This document shows positions 53,207-60,733 of a stretch of 60,873 bases of DNA, piece by piece. The translations under genes were made by a program, and so were the position numbers. Position 1 is the stretch's first letter. Every line of letters starts with the position of its first letter. The notes below the pieces were generated by a model that was given only the letters and a program-made list of their open reading frames with translations, had not been told where the DNA came from and ran no database searches. Source of the stretch: Klebsiella pneumoniae (GTDB lineage: Bacteria > Myxococcota_A > UBA796 > GCA-2862545); NCBI GenBank assembly GCA_945861065.1, contig CAMASI010000016.1, positions 1 to 60,873 on the forward strand. Direction: 5' to 3'.

Positions 53207-55822
53207 ATGACTCTATGGTTAACGTTCGCGTGTGCTGACAAGCCGTCGGTCCCAGCCGACCCCGGCAGTGTCGTAGGCGTCGGCCTATTCTCGGAGGGCT
53301 GCGCCGAGCCCGGCACATCGCTCGCGAGGGAGATCGGCGTTTCCGAGCGACTCCCTGGCGCGGTGGCCGTGGGTTCCAAATTCGATTTCTTGCTCGCCAA
53401 CGACGTTGCCGCATACGTGGTGACCCGCCCGGAAGCGGGATCGACCTATTTTCACTACGGCGGAATCATCGCTGATGCTGTGGCGATGGCGGACTGCGAA
53501 GCCCAGCATGACGATGTGCTCGATGAAGTGGGGCTGGTACTCGGGACCATCGACCTGTTGGACTTCGACGCTTCTATTCTTCACGCGTTTCGCGCCAATG
53601 AAGTGGCGGTCTTGGCGGACGGGTCAGACGGCGGGCCCGCTATCGTTCGGGCGACCGGCACCGACGATATGTATTGGTTGGTGGAATACGAATTGATTCG
53701 GTCTGCGGTTCATAGCGGCGGACGGCCGCTTTCGTCTCCGTGGGGTCTCGAAGTCACCGTCGATTATATTCTCGACCCAGGATCGAGTGTGCTGCGAATC
53801 GAATGGGACCTCGGCAATCCGAGTGCTACGGAATCGTATTCATTGATGACGGGTGCACTGATGTCGTTGGCGCCGAGCCTCGACAGCTACGGCGTTGGCA
53901 CCAGCAGCGTGTCGTTTGGGGGCGTGACGCTGGGCGCTGGGATTCCTTATTTGGTCGCGTCAGACGGCGAGGGCGCGTTTGCATTTGGTGTGGAGGCCGG
54001 AAACTTAGGCACCACGGAAATCTCAGGCATTCTTGTGGCGCTCGATCTCGATCAGGTGATCCAAGATTCGATTCAATTGCCCCCCGGAGGCACTGGGACG
54101 TCATCGATGTTGGTTTCGGTGGGCGCGGGCGGCGGGGGTGCTGCTTCGGGTCCATTGATCGAACAAAGCCCACAACGGGTACCCAACTCGACCGCGATAG
54201 CGCGTACGATCACGGGGTTCGTGAGGGATACTGCCGGCCAGCCGGTGTCGGAAGCGCATGTCGTTGTTTGGGCGGATAGCGGTGCGGGAAGCGTACCCTT
54301 CGACGCGGATTGGTCCGGCGCTAACGGCTCCTTTTCCGTGGTTATTCCCGACTTCGATTCTGACCCGTGGATTTTTGATCTTTGGGTTTCGGCACCTGGA
54401 CGGGGCCTTGTTGGACCTCTGTCGTTACAAGGTACGACGTCGGTCGATGCGGTCGTGGGAGATGCAGGCGGCGTGGCTCTCTCGGTCTCCGAAGGCGGTC
54501 AGCCCGTCCCGGCGAGGGTCGTATTTGTTCGCGACGACGGCCTCAGGTCCGACATCTGGACGGTTGGAACGGAGGCGGTGCCCCTCGCGCCGGGAAGCTG
54601 GTCGTATACGGTCACGCGGGGTTTCGAGTACGAGCCGGTCGTAGGAAACGTGGAGGTATCGCCTGGGGATCCAATCAACGTTTCGGTGGCCATCGTGCGC
54701 GTCGTGGACACGTCCGGTTGGATGTCGATCGACACCCATGTGCACGATTCGAATAGTCCGGACAGCCGAGTTCTCCCCGAGGACCAGGTCCGGCATGCAG
54801 CCGCCCACGGGCTCGACATCGTGTTGCACACCAATCACGAGCATATCGTGGAGGAGCGCCAGATTCCGTTCGAGAGCGGCCTGTCGGCGTTTGTAGCCAG
54901 TATGGTGGGCGAGGAGGTGACGGCCTCGGTGCCGGAACATATGACGATGATGGCGGTGGCTCCGGACGGGACGGGCCGCGGTGGTCCAGTGCCGTGGTAC
55001 CAAATGGGCCTCACGGAATTGTTTTCTGCCATGCGTGAACGCAGTAGCGGAGGTTTGAATTTCTTCAATCATCCTGGATATATGGACCTCGTGGATTGGG
55101 ATCCGGTGACAGCGACGCCTGGGATCACCGACCCAGTGTTGTTGGGCCTCGCGCCGGGCACCGCCATTTGGTCTTGGGATTTTGATGGCATCGAAGTGAT
55201 GAACGGATTTCAATCGCCGTTCGCGCAGGGAAATGGCCGATTTGAGAAGTGGCAAAGCGCGCTGAACGCAGGCCACCGGATATTCCCGCTCGGGTGCAGC
55301 GACGACCATGGCGGGGACGAGGTCGGATTTCCGAGAACGTATTTTCCTTACCTGGCCGAATCTCCTGCAGACCTTGACGAAGCCGAGGTGCTCGCCACGC
55401 TCGCTACCGGGGCGGTGGTGGTCAGCGGGGGCGCGTTTGCGCGGGTGGAGATGGCGGGCGCTGGGCCTGGAGAGGTCGTGAGCGCGAGTGGGTCTGTGGA
55501 CCTTTCGATTGCCGTCACTGCGCCGTCGGCGATTGACGTGACCCATGTCGTCGTGTTCGCGAATTGCGATGAGGTTGCCCGAATCGAGACGACGGAGCCG
55601 CACGGTATTGTTAAGCTGGAAACGATTCTTCCGCTAACCTTTTCGTCAGATACGCATGTGACCATTGCGGCGTTTGGCGCAGATTTCCTCCCGCTCGGAT
55701 TGCCGCAGTTTTCGTCCACGGCAGTTCCCCGCGTGCTCACTCAGGCGATATTCCTGGACGTCGACGGCAACGGTGTCTTTGATGCGCCGGGTGGGCGGGT
55801 GTGCGCGTATGACGTCAACTAG
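53207..55822 (+). CDS. PHP-domain lipoprotein (CehA/McbA-like metallohydrolase)
   Basis: The 871-residue product starts MTLWLTFACADKPS, Cys at 9. The N-terminal half is beta-rich (up to about 340), followed by carboxypeptidase-regulatory-like domains (ITGFVRDTAGQPVSEAHVVV and repeats to about 500). The PHP domain (about 505-800) has SIDTHVHDSNSPDS (HxH), VLHTNHEHIVE, LNFFNHPGY, FDGIEVMNGFQ and LGCSDDHGGDEVG. The histidines and acids of a trinuclear metal site are all present, as in CehA/McbA phosphoesterase-like enzymes. The substrate is unknown. ATG at 53207 has AGGAA right before it; an upstream in-frame ATG at about 53144 is possible but overlaps the divergent gene. Confidence 0.87.
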   Translation: MTLWLTFACADKPSVPADPGSVVGVGLFSEGCAEPGTSLAREIGVSERLPGAVAVGSKFDFLLANDVAAYVVTRPEAGSTYFHYGGIIADAVAMADCEAQHDDVLDEVGLVLGTIDLLDFDASILHAFRANEVAVLADGSDGGPAIVRATGTDDMYWLVEYELIRSAVHSGGRPLSSPWGLEVTVDYILDPGSSVLRIEWDLGNPSATESYSLMTGALMSLAPSLDSYGVGTSSVSFGGVTLGAGIPYLVASDGEGAFAFGVEAGNLGTTEISGILVALDLDQVIQDSIQLPPGGTGTSSMLVSVGAGGGGAASGPLIEQSPQRVPNSTAIARTITGFVRDTAGQPVSEAHVVVWADSGAGSVPFDADWSGANGSFSVVIPDFDSDPWIFDLWVSAPGRGLVGPLSLQGTTSVDAVVGDAGGVALSVSEGGQPVPARVVFVRDDGLRSDIWTVGTEAVPLAPGSWSYTVTRGFEYEPVVGNVEVSPGDPINVSVAIVRVVDTSGWMSIDTHVHDSNSPDSRVLPEDQVRHAAAHGLDIVLHTNHEHIVEERQIPFESGLSAFVASMVGEEVTASVPEHMTMMAVAPDGTGRGGPVPWYQMGLTELFSAMRERSSGGLNFFNHPGYMDLVDWDPVTATPGITDPVLLGLAPGTAIWSWDFDGIEVMNGFQSPFAQGNGRFEKWQSALNAGHRIFPLGCSDDHGGDEVGFPRTYFPYLAESPADLDEAEVLATLATGAVVVSGGAFARVEMAGAGPGEVVSASGSVDLSIAVTAPSAIDVTHVVVFANCDEVARIETTEPHGIVKLETILPLTFSSDTHVTIAAFGADFLPLGLPQFSSTAVPRVLTQAIFLDVDGNGVFDAPGGRVCAYDVN

Positions 55823-55943
55823 AGCGGCGTCCGAGCAGGTTGATGGGGTGTCGCTGGCTCCGCTCCTCCGTCACGGGCGCCGCAGCCCGCTCCGTTCGGT
55901 GCTCGCTGGCGCTCCTACCCTCAACCTGCTCGGTCACCGCTCT
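55821..55943. repeat. Large inverted repeat between convergent genes
   Basis: Arms at 55821-55843 and 55921-55943 pair at 21 of 23 positions (13 in a row: CCGAGCAGGTTGA with TCAACCTGCTCGG). The spacer is 77 bases and contains its own small GC stem (CGGGC and GCCCG). The left arm begins in the stop codon of the PHP gene, and the right arm covers the end of the TatD gene. It may be a bidirectional terminator or a miniature repeat element. Confidence 0.8.
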
Positions 55944-56710
55944 GCCGAGCGCGCTGAAAACAGACGTCTCGCGTTGTCTTGCGTGGCGGCTTCCACGACG
56001 TGGACGCTTTCTCCTCGCAACGCGGCGACTTCTCGAATCACTTCGTGGATATGCGCCATCTCCCCTCGAACGACACCGATCGGTGCCATGGACGGGCCGT
56101 CTGTTTCGACCAGGAGCCTGTCGAGGGGCACGAGCGGCACGCTCTTTCGCGCCCGCATTGCGCGGTCTCGTAGGACCAAGGGGCCGAAACTGATGGCGTG
56201 TCCGAGTGCCAGGGCGCGGCCGATTTGGTCGGGCGGTCCGGACCACGCGTGCCATTGGCCGCCGCAATCAGGTACGCCGTCGCGCTCCGCCAGGGTGAGC
56301 AATTCTGGGACCGCGCGTACTGCGTGAAAGACCACCGGCAGTCCCCGTTCCCGCGCCAACGCCAACTGGTGTCGCACGGCGCTGCGTTGGCGCTCCCGGG
56401 CCAACGGGGTGGGCGCCCACAACGCGTCCAATCCGAACTCTCCAATTGCCTGAACTGGGAGCGACACGAGACGGGCAAGAAGGGATTGCAGCGCGGCCTC
56501 GTCGAGGTCGGGGGCCTGCCAGGGGTGCACACCGCAGGCGACGGGCGCACAGGTCGCTCGGGCCAACGAGACGGCAAGGTCCCAACGGGCTGGGTCCGAC
56601 CCGACGACCGTCCAGCCTTCGACGCCGGTCGCGTGGGCTCGGGCGATGACATCGTCGCGGTCTGCGTCGTAGTCGACATGGTCTAGGTGAATATGAGCGT
56701 CGTAGGCCAT
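55934..56710 (-). CDS. TatD-family metal-dependent hydrolase
   Basis: The 258-residue protein matches TatD-type deoxyribonucleases. DAHIHLDHVDYDADRDDVI carries HxH, VQAIGEFGLDALW the Glu, LPVVFHAVRAVPELL the His, WHAWSGPPDQIGRALALGH the second His region, and LLVETDGPSM the Asp. It may be a 3'-5' exonuclease or another metal-dependent hydrolase. ATG at 56710 lies one base after the pseudouridine synthase stop (TGA A ATG), so the two are probably translated in one unit; an in-frame ATG 39 bases upstream is within that gene. Confidence 0.9.
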   Translation of the reverse strand: MAYDAHIHLDHVDYDADRDDVIARAHATGVEGWTVVGSDPARWDLAVSLARATCAPVACGVHPWQAPDLDEAALQSLLARLVSLPVQAIGEFGLDALWAPTPLARERQRSAVRHQLALARERGLPVVFHAVRAVPELLTLAERDGVPDCGGQWHAWSGPPDQIGRALALGHAISFGPLVLRDRAMRARKSVPLVPLDRLLVETDGPSMAPIGVVRGEMAHIHEVIREVAALRGESVHVVEAATQDNARRLFSARSAER

Positions 56711-56711
56711 T

Positions 56712-57617
56712 TCACGGACACCCGTTGCCTGCCCAAGGCGCGGGCGCACTCAAGTGAAGCCGTTGGCCGGTCGTGGGATGAACAAAGCCCAATGACTCGG
56801 CGTGCAGGCGGTAGCCGATGTCGCCCGGAAGCGCCTCGGAGCGCGGCGTACCGCCAATGCCGTACAGCGGGTCACCCGCCAACGGAAAGCCGGCCGCGGC
56901 CAGGTGAATCCGAATCTGGTGCGGGCGACCGGTCCACAGGCGGAGTCGGACCAAACTCTCTGTGTCGCGTTCGATAACCGTGGCGTCGGTCCTCGAAGGT
57001 CGGCCGCTCGACGACGCCGCCCACACCTCGCCGAGTCGTGGATGCGGCACCAAACCGATCGGGCTGTCTAATGAACGGGTGTCCCATGGCGGCGCGCCTG
57101 CGACTACGCCGAGGTAGTGTTTTTCGACGTTGTGATCCCTCCAGAGCCCTTGAATCTGCTTTCTAGACGCCTCGGTTCGGGCGAAGAGCACGAGGCCGGA
57201 GGTGCCACGCCCGAGGCGGTGCATCGGAGTCGCTTCGGGCCACGTCTCTCGCACGACGGTGAGCAGTGTCTGGTGCAAGAAGCCGCCTGCGGGCACGGTG
57301 GGGAGGCCGGAAGGCTTGGTGACAACGAGCAGGTCGTCGTCGACGTGGAGGAGGCCGAAGTGTCGCGGGACCTCGGGCTCGGTCCAAGGGGGACGACACC
57401 ATGCCACGTTCTGGCCTCTCCGTAGGGCCGTAGAGGTCGTGATGACGTCTGGACCCACCGATACCTGGCCTTCGGCGATGCGTGCCGCCCAGGTAGTTGC
57501 GTCGCTGTGTGCGTGCCGGCGTGCAAGCCACGCGACAAGTTCGACGCCGTGGTCGCCGTCGGAGACCTGTTCCGTGTAGGTCCAGCCCTGGTTTGTATGG
57601 CCGTCCGTCGTGGACAT
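56712..57617 (-). CDS. RluA-family pseudouridine synthase-like protein lacking the catalytic Asp
   Basis: The 301-residue protein has a short S4-like N-terminal part (GVELVAWLARRHAHSDATTWAARI) and the RluA-type catalytic fold: LLHVDDDLLVVTKPSGLP, TPMHRLGRGTSGLVLFA, KHYLGVVAGAPP and LRLWTGRPHQIRIHLAAAGFPLAGDPLYG. In characterised members motif II reads HRLDxxTSG and the Asp is the nucleophile. Here the codon is GGG, giving Gly, which needs two base changes from Asp. The protein is therefore either inactive, altered in chemistry, or a binding relative. ATG at 57617 avoids overlap with the divergent thioesterase gene. Confidence 0.82.
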   Translation of the reverse strand: MSTTDGHTNQGWTYTEQVSDGDHGVELVAWLARRHAHSDATTWAARIAEGQVSVGPDVITTSTALRRGQNVAWCRPPWTEPEVPRHFGLLHVDDDLLVVTKPSGLPTVPAGGFLHQTLLTVVRETWPEATPMHRLGRGTSGLVLFARTEASRKQIQGLWRDHNVEKHYLGVVAGAPPWDTRSLDSPIGLVPHPRLGEVWAASSSGRPSRTDATVIERDTESLVRLRLWTGRPHQIRIHLAAAGFPLAGDPLYGIGGTPRSEALPGDIGYRLHAESLGFVHPTTGQRLHLSAPAPWAGNGCP

Positions 57618-57675
57618 CGCCTCCGCTACGTCGTTGCGGGCTCGCGCGCCCGACACCGGAGATAGGCGCTGCACC

Positions 57676-58143
57676 ATGCCCATCGTCACCCCGTCGGTCA
57701 CGCGTACCGAAATGGTCCAGATCGTGATGCCCGGTCACTGCAACGCGCTGGGAACGGTGTTTGGTGGTGTCGTGATGTCGTGGATCGACGTGTGCGCTGC
57801 CGTGGCTGCCCAGCGTCTGGCGCGCCGTGACGTCGTGACTGCGTCGATGGACACGCTGGTGTTCCTTGCGGCGGCCAGAATTGGCGACGTGGTTGTCGTC
57901 CGGGGGCAGGTCAACTGGGCGGGAAGGACGTCCATGGAAGTTGGTGTGCGGGTGGAGACCGAGGACCCGCGGACGGGCGTGTGCACACACACAGCGTCTG
58001 CGTTTCTGACGTTTGTCGCCGTCGACGCGACAGGTCGACCGACCCCTGTCGCGAAATTCGAGCCCGTGACCGACGAAGAGAAAGCACGTTTCGCGGCAGC
58101 GGCGGCTCGGCGTGAGGCGCGGATTCGGGGCAGGGCCGAGTGA
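57676..58143 (+). CDS. Hotdog-fold acyl-CoA thioesterase
   Basis: The 155-residue enzyme resembles YciA/ACOT-type hydrolases: IVMPGHCNALGTVFGGVVMSWIDVCAAVAA carries the hotdog helix and the Asn/Asp active region, and VTASMDTLVFLAAARIGDVVVV and FLTFVAVDATGRPTPV the later strands. It would hydrolyse acyl-CoA to free acid and CoA in the cytoplasm. ATG at 57676 is chosen since upstream sequence in frame is not protein-like. Its stop overlaps maf as GTGA. Confidence 0.87.
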   Translation: MPIVTPSVTRTEMVQIVMPGHCNALGTVFGGVVMSWIDVCAAVAAQRLARRDVVTASMDTLVFLAAARIGDVVVVRGQVNWAGRTSMEVGVRVETEDPRTGVCTHTASAFLTFVAVDATGRPTPVAKFEPVTDEEKARFAAAAARREARIRGRAE

Positions 58144-58679
58144 TTGTATTGGCGAGTGCGTCGCCGCGTCGGCGGTTGTTGCTGGAGGCAGCAGGTGTTT
58201 CGGTGCACGTCGTTCGGCCAAGCGTGGACGAAACGTGGCGAGGGGAGGAGCCGGTGGCATTTGCCGAACGGCTGGCCTGGGCGAAGGCCACGGCTGTGGA
58301 GGGTGGCGTCGTCATCGCAGCGGACACGGTGGTTCACCGTGAAGGGTGTTTGTTCGACAAACCCGCCGACCCGCAAGCGGCCACCGACACACTTGCGTCG
58401 TTGTCTGGGCAGTGGCACCGCGTGACGACCGCCTTTGTCGTGCGCTCGGCCACTTCAGTTGTCGCGCAGGCAATTCATACGGAGGTCCGTTTTCGTTGTT
58501 TGCCAGATGCCGAAATTGAGGCCTACATCCGCACGGGCGAACCGTTCGACAAAGCAGGAGCGTATGGCATCCAGGGCGCCGGGGGTGCCTTGGTCGCAGA
58601 GCTTCGTGGGTCCTACAACAACGTCGTCGGGTTGCCCCTGGAAGAGGTGCTCGACGCGCTTCGCCGAGTGACCCGTTGA
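58140..58679 (+). CDS. maf: Maf-family nucleotide pyrophosphatase
   Basis: The 179-residue protein matches Maf/YhdE: LASASPRRRLLLEAAGV (the SASPRR signature), VDETWRGEEPVAFAERLAWAKA, VIAADTVVHREG (Asp), DTLASLSGQWHRVTTA and YGIQGAGGALV. Maf hydrolyses dTTP, UTP or modified nucleotides to the monophosphate, excluding them from nucleic acids; it was earlier linked to septum control. GTG start overlaps the thioesterase stop; its own stop overlaps yggS as TTGA. Confidence 0.9.
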   Translation: MIVLASASPRRRLLLEAAGVSVHVVRPSVDETWRGEEPVAFAERLAWAKATAVEGGVVIAADTVVHREGCLFDKPADPQAATDTLASLSGQWHRVTTAFVVRSATSVVAQAIHTEVRFRCLPDAEIEAYIRTGEPFDKAGAYGIQGAGGALVAELRGSYNNVVGLPLEEVLDALRRVTR

Positions 58680-59344
58680 GCGTGGCGATCGGGCTGGCGA
58701 CGGTCAGGCAACGAATCGCGTTGGCCGAGACGGCTGCGGGGCGCGCGCAGGGTTCAGTCCGGTTGGTGGCGGTAAGTAAACGGGTCCCGCTGGCAGGGAT
58801 TGTATCTGCTCTCGCTGCGGGTCAGGTCGATTTTGGTGAGAATTACGCGCAGGAATTGCGTGACAAAGCTGCGGTTTTGAGCGGTCCTACGTGGCATTTC
58901 TTAGGTCGGTTGCAACGAAACAAAGCGAAATATGTCGCGGCCGCAGCCGGGTGGATGCACTCAGTGGATGACTATGCGACCGCGGAAGCCGTGTCGGAGC
59001 GAAGGATTTCCGATCCATTGAAAGTATTGGTGGCCGTAAACCTCGCTGGTGAGCTTTCGAAAGGAGGGGTGGCACCGGCTTGTGCCTTGGACCTGTGTGA
59101 GCGGCTGACGAAAGTACCAGGCCTTGACCTGCGCGGATTGATGGCATTGCCCCCGGTGGGGACCGACCCGGAGGCGTCGGCCCCATGGTTCTTGGCGCTG
59201 CAGGCGCTGGCGACGCAGGGCAGAGAACGAGGCCTACCGCTGACAGAGCTTTCCATGGGCATGAGTCATGACCTTGAGGTCGCGGTGCGTTGTGGCGCCA
59301 CCCTGGTACGTGTCGGCACGGCGATTTTTGGGGAACGGGCGTGA
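58676..59344 (+). CDS. YggS-family PLP homeostasis protein
   Basis: The 222-residue protein binds pyridoxal phosphate in a TIM barrel: LVAVSKRVPLAGI holds the PLP-lysine, FGENYAQELRDKA and WHFLGRLQRNKAKYV are family signatures, and LSMGMSHDLEVAVRCGATLVRVGTAIFGERA closes the phosphate site. YggS proteins regulate vitamin B6 and amino-acid balance without clear catalysis. TTG start overlaps the maf stop as TTGA. Confidence 0.9.
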   Translation: MSVAIGLATVRQRIALAETAAGRAQGSVRLVAVSKRVPLAGIVSALAAGQVDFGENYAQELRDKAAVLSGPTWHFLGRLQRNKAKYVAAAAGWMHSVDDYATAEAVSERRISDPLKVLVAVNLAGELSKGGVAPACALDLCERLTKVPGLDLRGLMALPPVGTDPEASAPWFLALQALATQGRERGLPLTELSMGMSHDLEVAVRCGATLVRVGTAIFGERA

Positions 59345-59512
59345 ACCGATTCGAAAACCAGCTGTTGAACTGGGGTGTGATCCAAACCCGTTGGTAGCCG
59401 TTGGCACCGGGCGCCTAAGGGCCGTCGGTGGGCGGCCGGCCCCATCGGTGTCGTACGGCCGCGGAGAGGCGCCTGTTGACGCCACCCCCATCCGCCGACC
59501 GCAACGCCCTCG

Positions 59513-59531
59513 CCCACCCTGTGGGTGGGCT
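59513..59531. terminator. Perfect short hairpin, possible bidirectional terminator
   Basis: Arms GCCCACCC and GGGTGGGC pair over 8 bases around a TGT loop. It lies between the YggS gene and the NAGPA-like gene on the other strand, so either strand could use it. No T-run follows, so the function is uncertain. Confidence 0.4.
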
Positions 59532-59560
59532 TCGGCTGTAGGGGCTCGCGGCCGGGGGCC

Positions 59561-59594
59561 CGGCGGTGCCGTCGTACCGGCGGTGCCGTCGTAC
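59561..59594. repeat. Tandem 17-bp repeat, two copies
   Basis: The unit CCGGCGGTGCCGTCGTA occurs twice in tandem, followed by CCGGG that starts a third copy. It has no coding frame of interest. Confidence 0.75.
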
Positions 59595-59649
59595 CGGGTG
59601 TGGGAGGACCGCACGGCGTTGTCGTGACCACGCCTAGGTCGCATCGAGG

Positions 59650-60450
59650 TCAGGGCGGCCCGACCACCACGGCGTTGATCGTCCCCGCGCCCGCCTGCAC
59701 CGACCAGATCCTGTCCCCCATGGACGCCCGAAACGCTACCGAGATGCCACCGTCCATGTTCAGTGCTTCGCGCGCGCCGACCGCGACGAGTAGATCCGCG
59801 AACGCCCACAGCGGCAACCCGCAGTCTTCAGCAGCCATGAGTTCGCGTACGTTGCCTGTTCCCGGATGCGAACAGTCCGACGCCGCGACGACGAGCAGGA
59901 CCTCGCGGTCGCCTGCAGCCACCGCCGTTCGAGCCGCGAGCCGCGCGTCGCCCGTTGCCTGCACTAACGAGCGCCCCTGGTCGACCAGCCGATCGATCGA
60001 CTGGAGCGCTTCAAAGCCCCGCCCGCCCCAGTCGTCGCGATGTACGATGGTGAGCGGCTGATCCGCGGACCAGAACAGCACCCCGCTCCCTCCCGTCGCG
60101 TGGAGCGGGGCGACGTCGGCGCCCCCGTGGCGCACCAGCCCCATCGGCCCGGAATCGTAGAATCCGCCGTTCACCAGAGCACTACCGCGTTCCACCGAGT
60201 GGATCTCGTCGACGGACGCTACGTGATCGCTCGGGACCACCCGAACGCGCGCATCCCGCGGAAAGCGAGCCACCCACGCCCAGCCGACGTCGCCCGGGCG
60301 CGTCCACCGCACCTGCTCCAGCCGTGCCACATCGGTCGTTGCGAGCGGGCTTGCCGGGCCGACGGACACGAGCGAGGTGGGCGCGGCGGCGACGCGCTGG
60401 ACGGGATCCGTTGGCGACCCGCAGGCGGCGAGCAATAAGGCGAGCGTCAA
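59650..60450 (-). CDS. NAGPA-type phosphodiester glycosidase lipoprotein
   Basis: The 266-residue product begins MTLALLLAACGSPTD with Cys at 10. The NAGPA domain (PF09992) is supported by ALVNGGFYDSGPMGLV (the NGGF motif), AARTAVAAGDREVLLVVA, and LNMDGGISVAF (NMDGG motif) near the C-terminus. Relatives remove GlcNAc from phosphodiesters or bind envelope sugars; the precise role is unknown. TTG at 60450 overlaps the end of an upstream frame as TTGA (see the fragment at 60447-60660). Confidence 0.85.
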   Translation of the reverse strand: MTLALLLAACGSPTDPVQRVAAAPTSLVSVGPASPLATTDVARLEQVRWTRPGDVGWAWVARFPRDARVRVVPSDHVASVDEIHSVERGSALVNGGFYDSGPMGLVRHGGADVAPLHATGGSGVLFWSADQPLTIVHRDDWGGRGFEALQSIDRLVDQGRSLVQATGDARLAARTAVAAGDREVLLVVAASDCSHPGTGNVRELMAAEDCGLPLWAFADLLVAVGAREALNMDGGISVAFRASMGDRIWSVQAGAGTINAVVVGPP

Positions 60451-60660
60451 CGCGCAAGCTCGGGCTCAAACGCCAGAAGCTCCACGACCTTCGCCTCGAT
60501 CAACGCCGCCGTCTGCGCGCCTGCCCCACGATGTCGGCCTTCTCGAGGTCTCGCAGAGCTGCGCTCTCCGCCGTCGGGGTCGACCACGTCAGGAGAGAAC
60601 AGGTTGGACAAGCGCCTTTCCTCCCTCGTCGGCCACGGGTGCGATGATCGAAAGCCGCTC
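60447..60660 (-). pseudogene. Possible broken coding fragment upstream of the NAGPA gene
   Basis: On the minus strand one frame ends in AALIEAKVVELLAFEPELAR, with a TGA that overlaps the NAGPA TTG start. A second frame before it reads AALRDLEKADIVGQAR. Both look protein-like, with a shift between them near 60520-60530. Together they suggest the C-terminus of a gene damaged by a frameshift or misread in assembly. No family is recognised, and the upstream part runs antisense to the S23-type gene. Confidence 0.25.
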
Positions 60661-60670
60661 CGCGATACTC

Positions 60671-60711
60671 CTGCCCGCACCCGATCCCGATCCCGATCCC
60701 CCTCCCGACCC
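60671..60711. repeat. CCC-hexamer tandem tract
   Basis: Hexamers CCCGCA, CCCGAT (three copies), CCCCCT and CCCGAC run in tandem directly upstream of the S23-type start. On the opposite strand they resemble the GGG-hexamer tract at 104-151. Confidence 0.7.
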
Positions 60712-60733
60712 GAGGCAGCGATGGCGTTCGACC

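Larger units (their letters stand above)
59345..59649. other. Intergenic region between two convergent genes
   Basis: This 305-base stretch holds no convincing gene. It contains a hairpin at 59513-59531 and a tandem repeat at 59561-59594, both listed separately. The remainder is GC-rich without codon structure that I can support. Confidence 0.6.
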
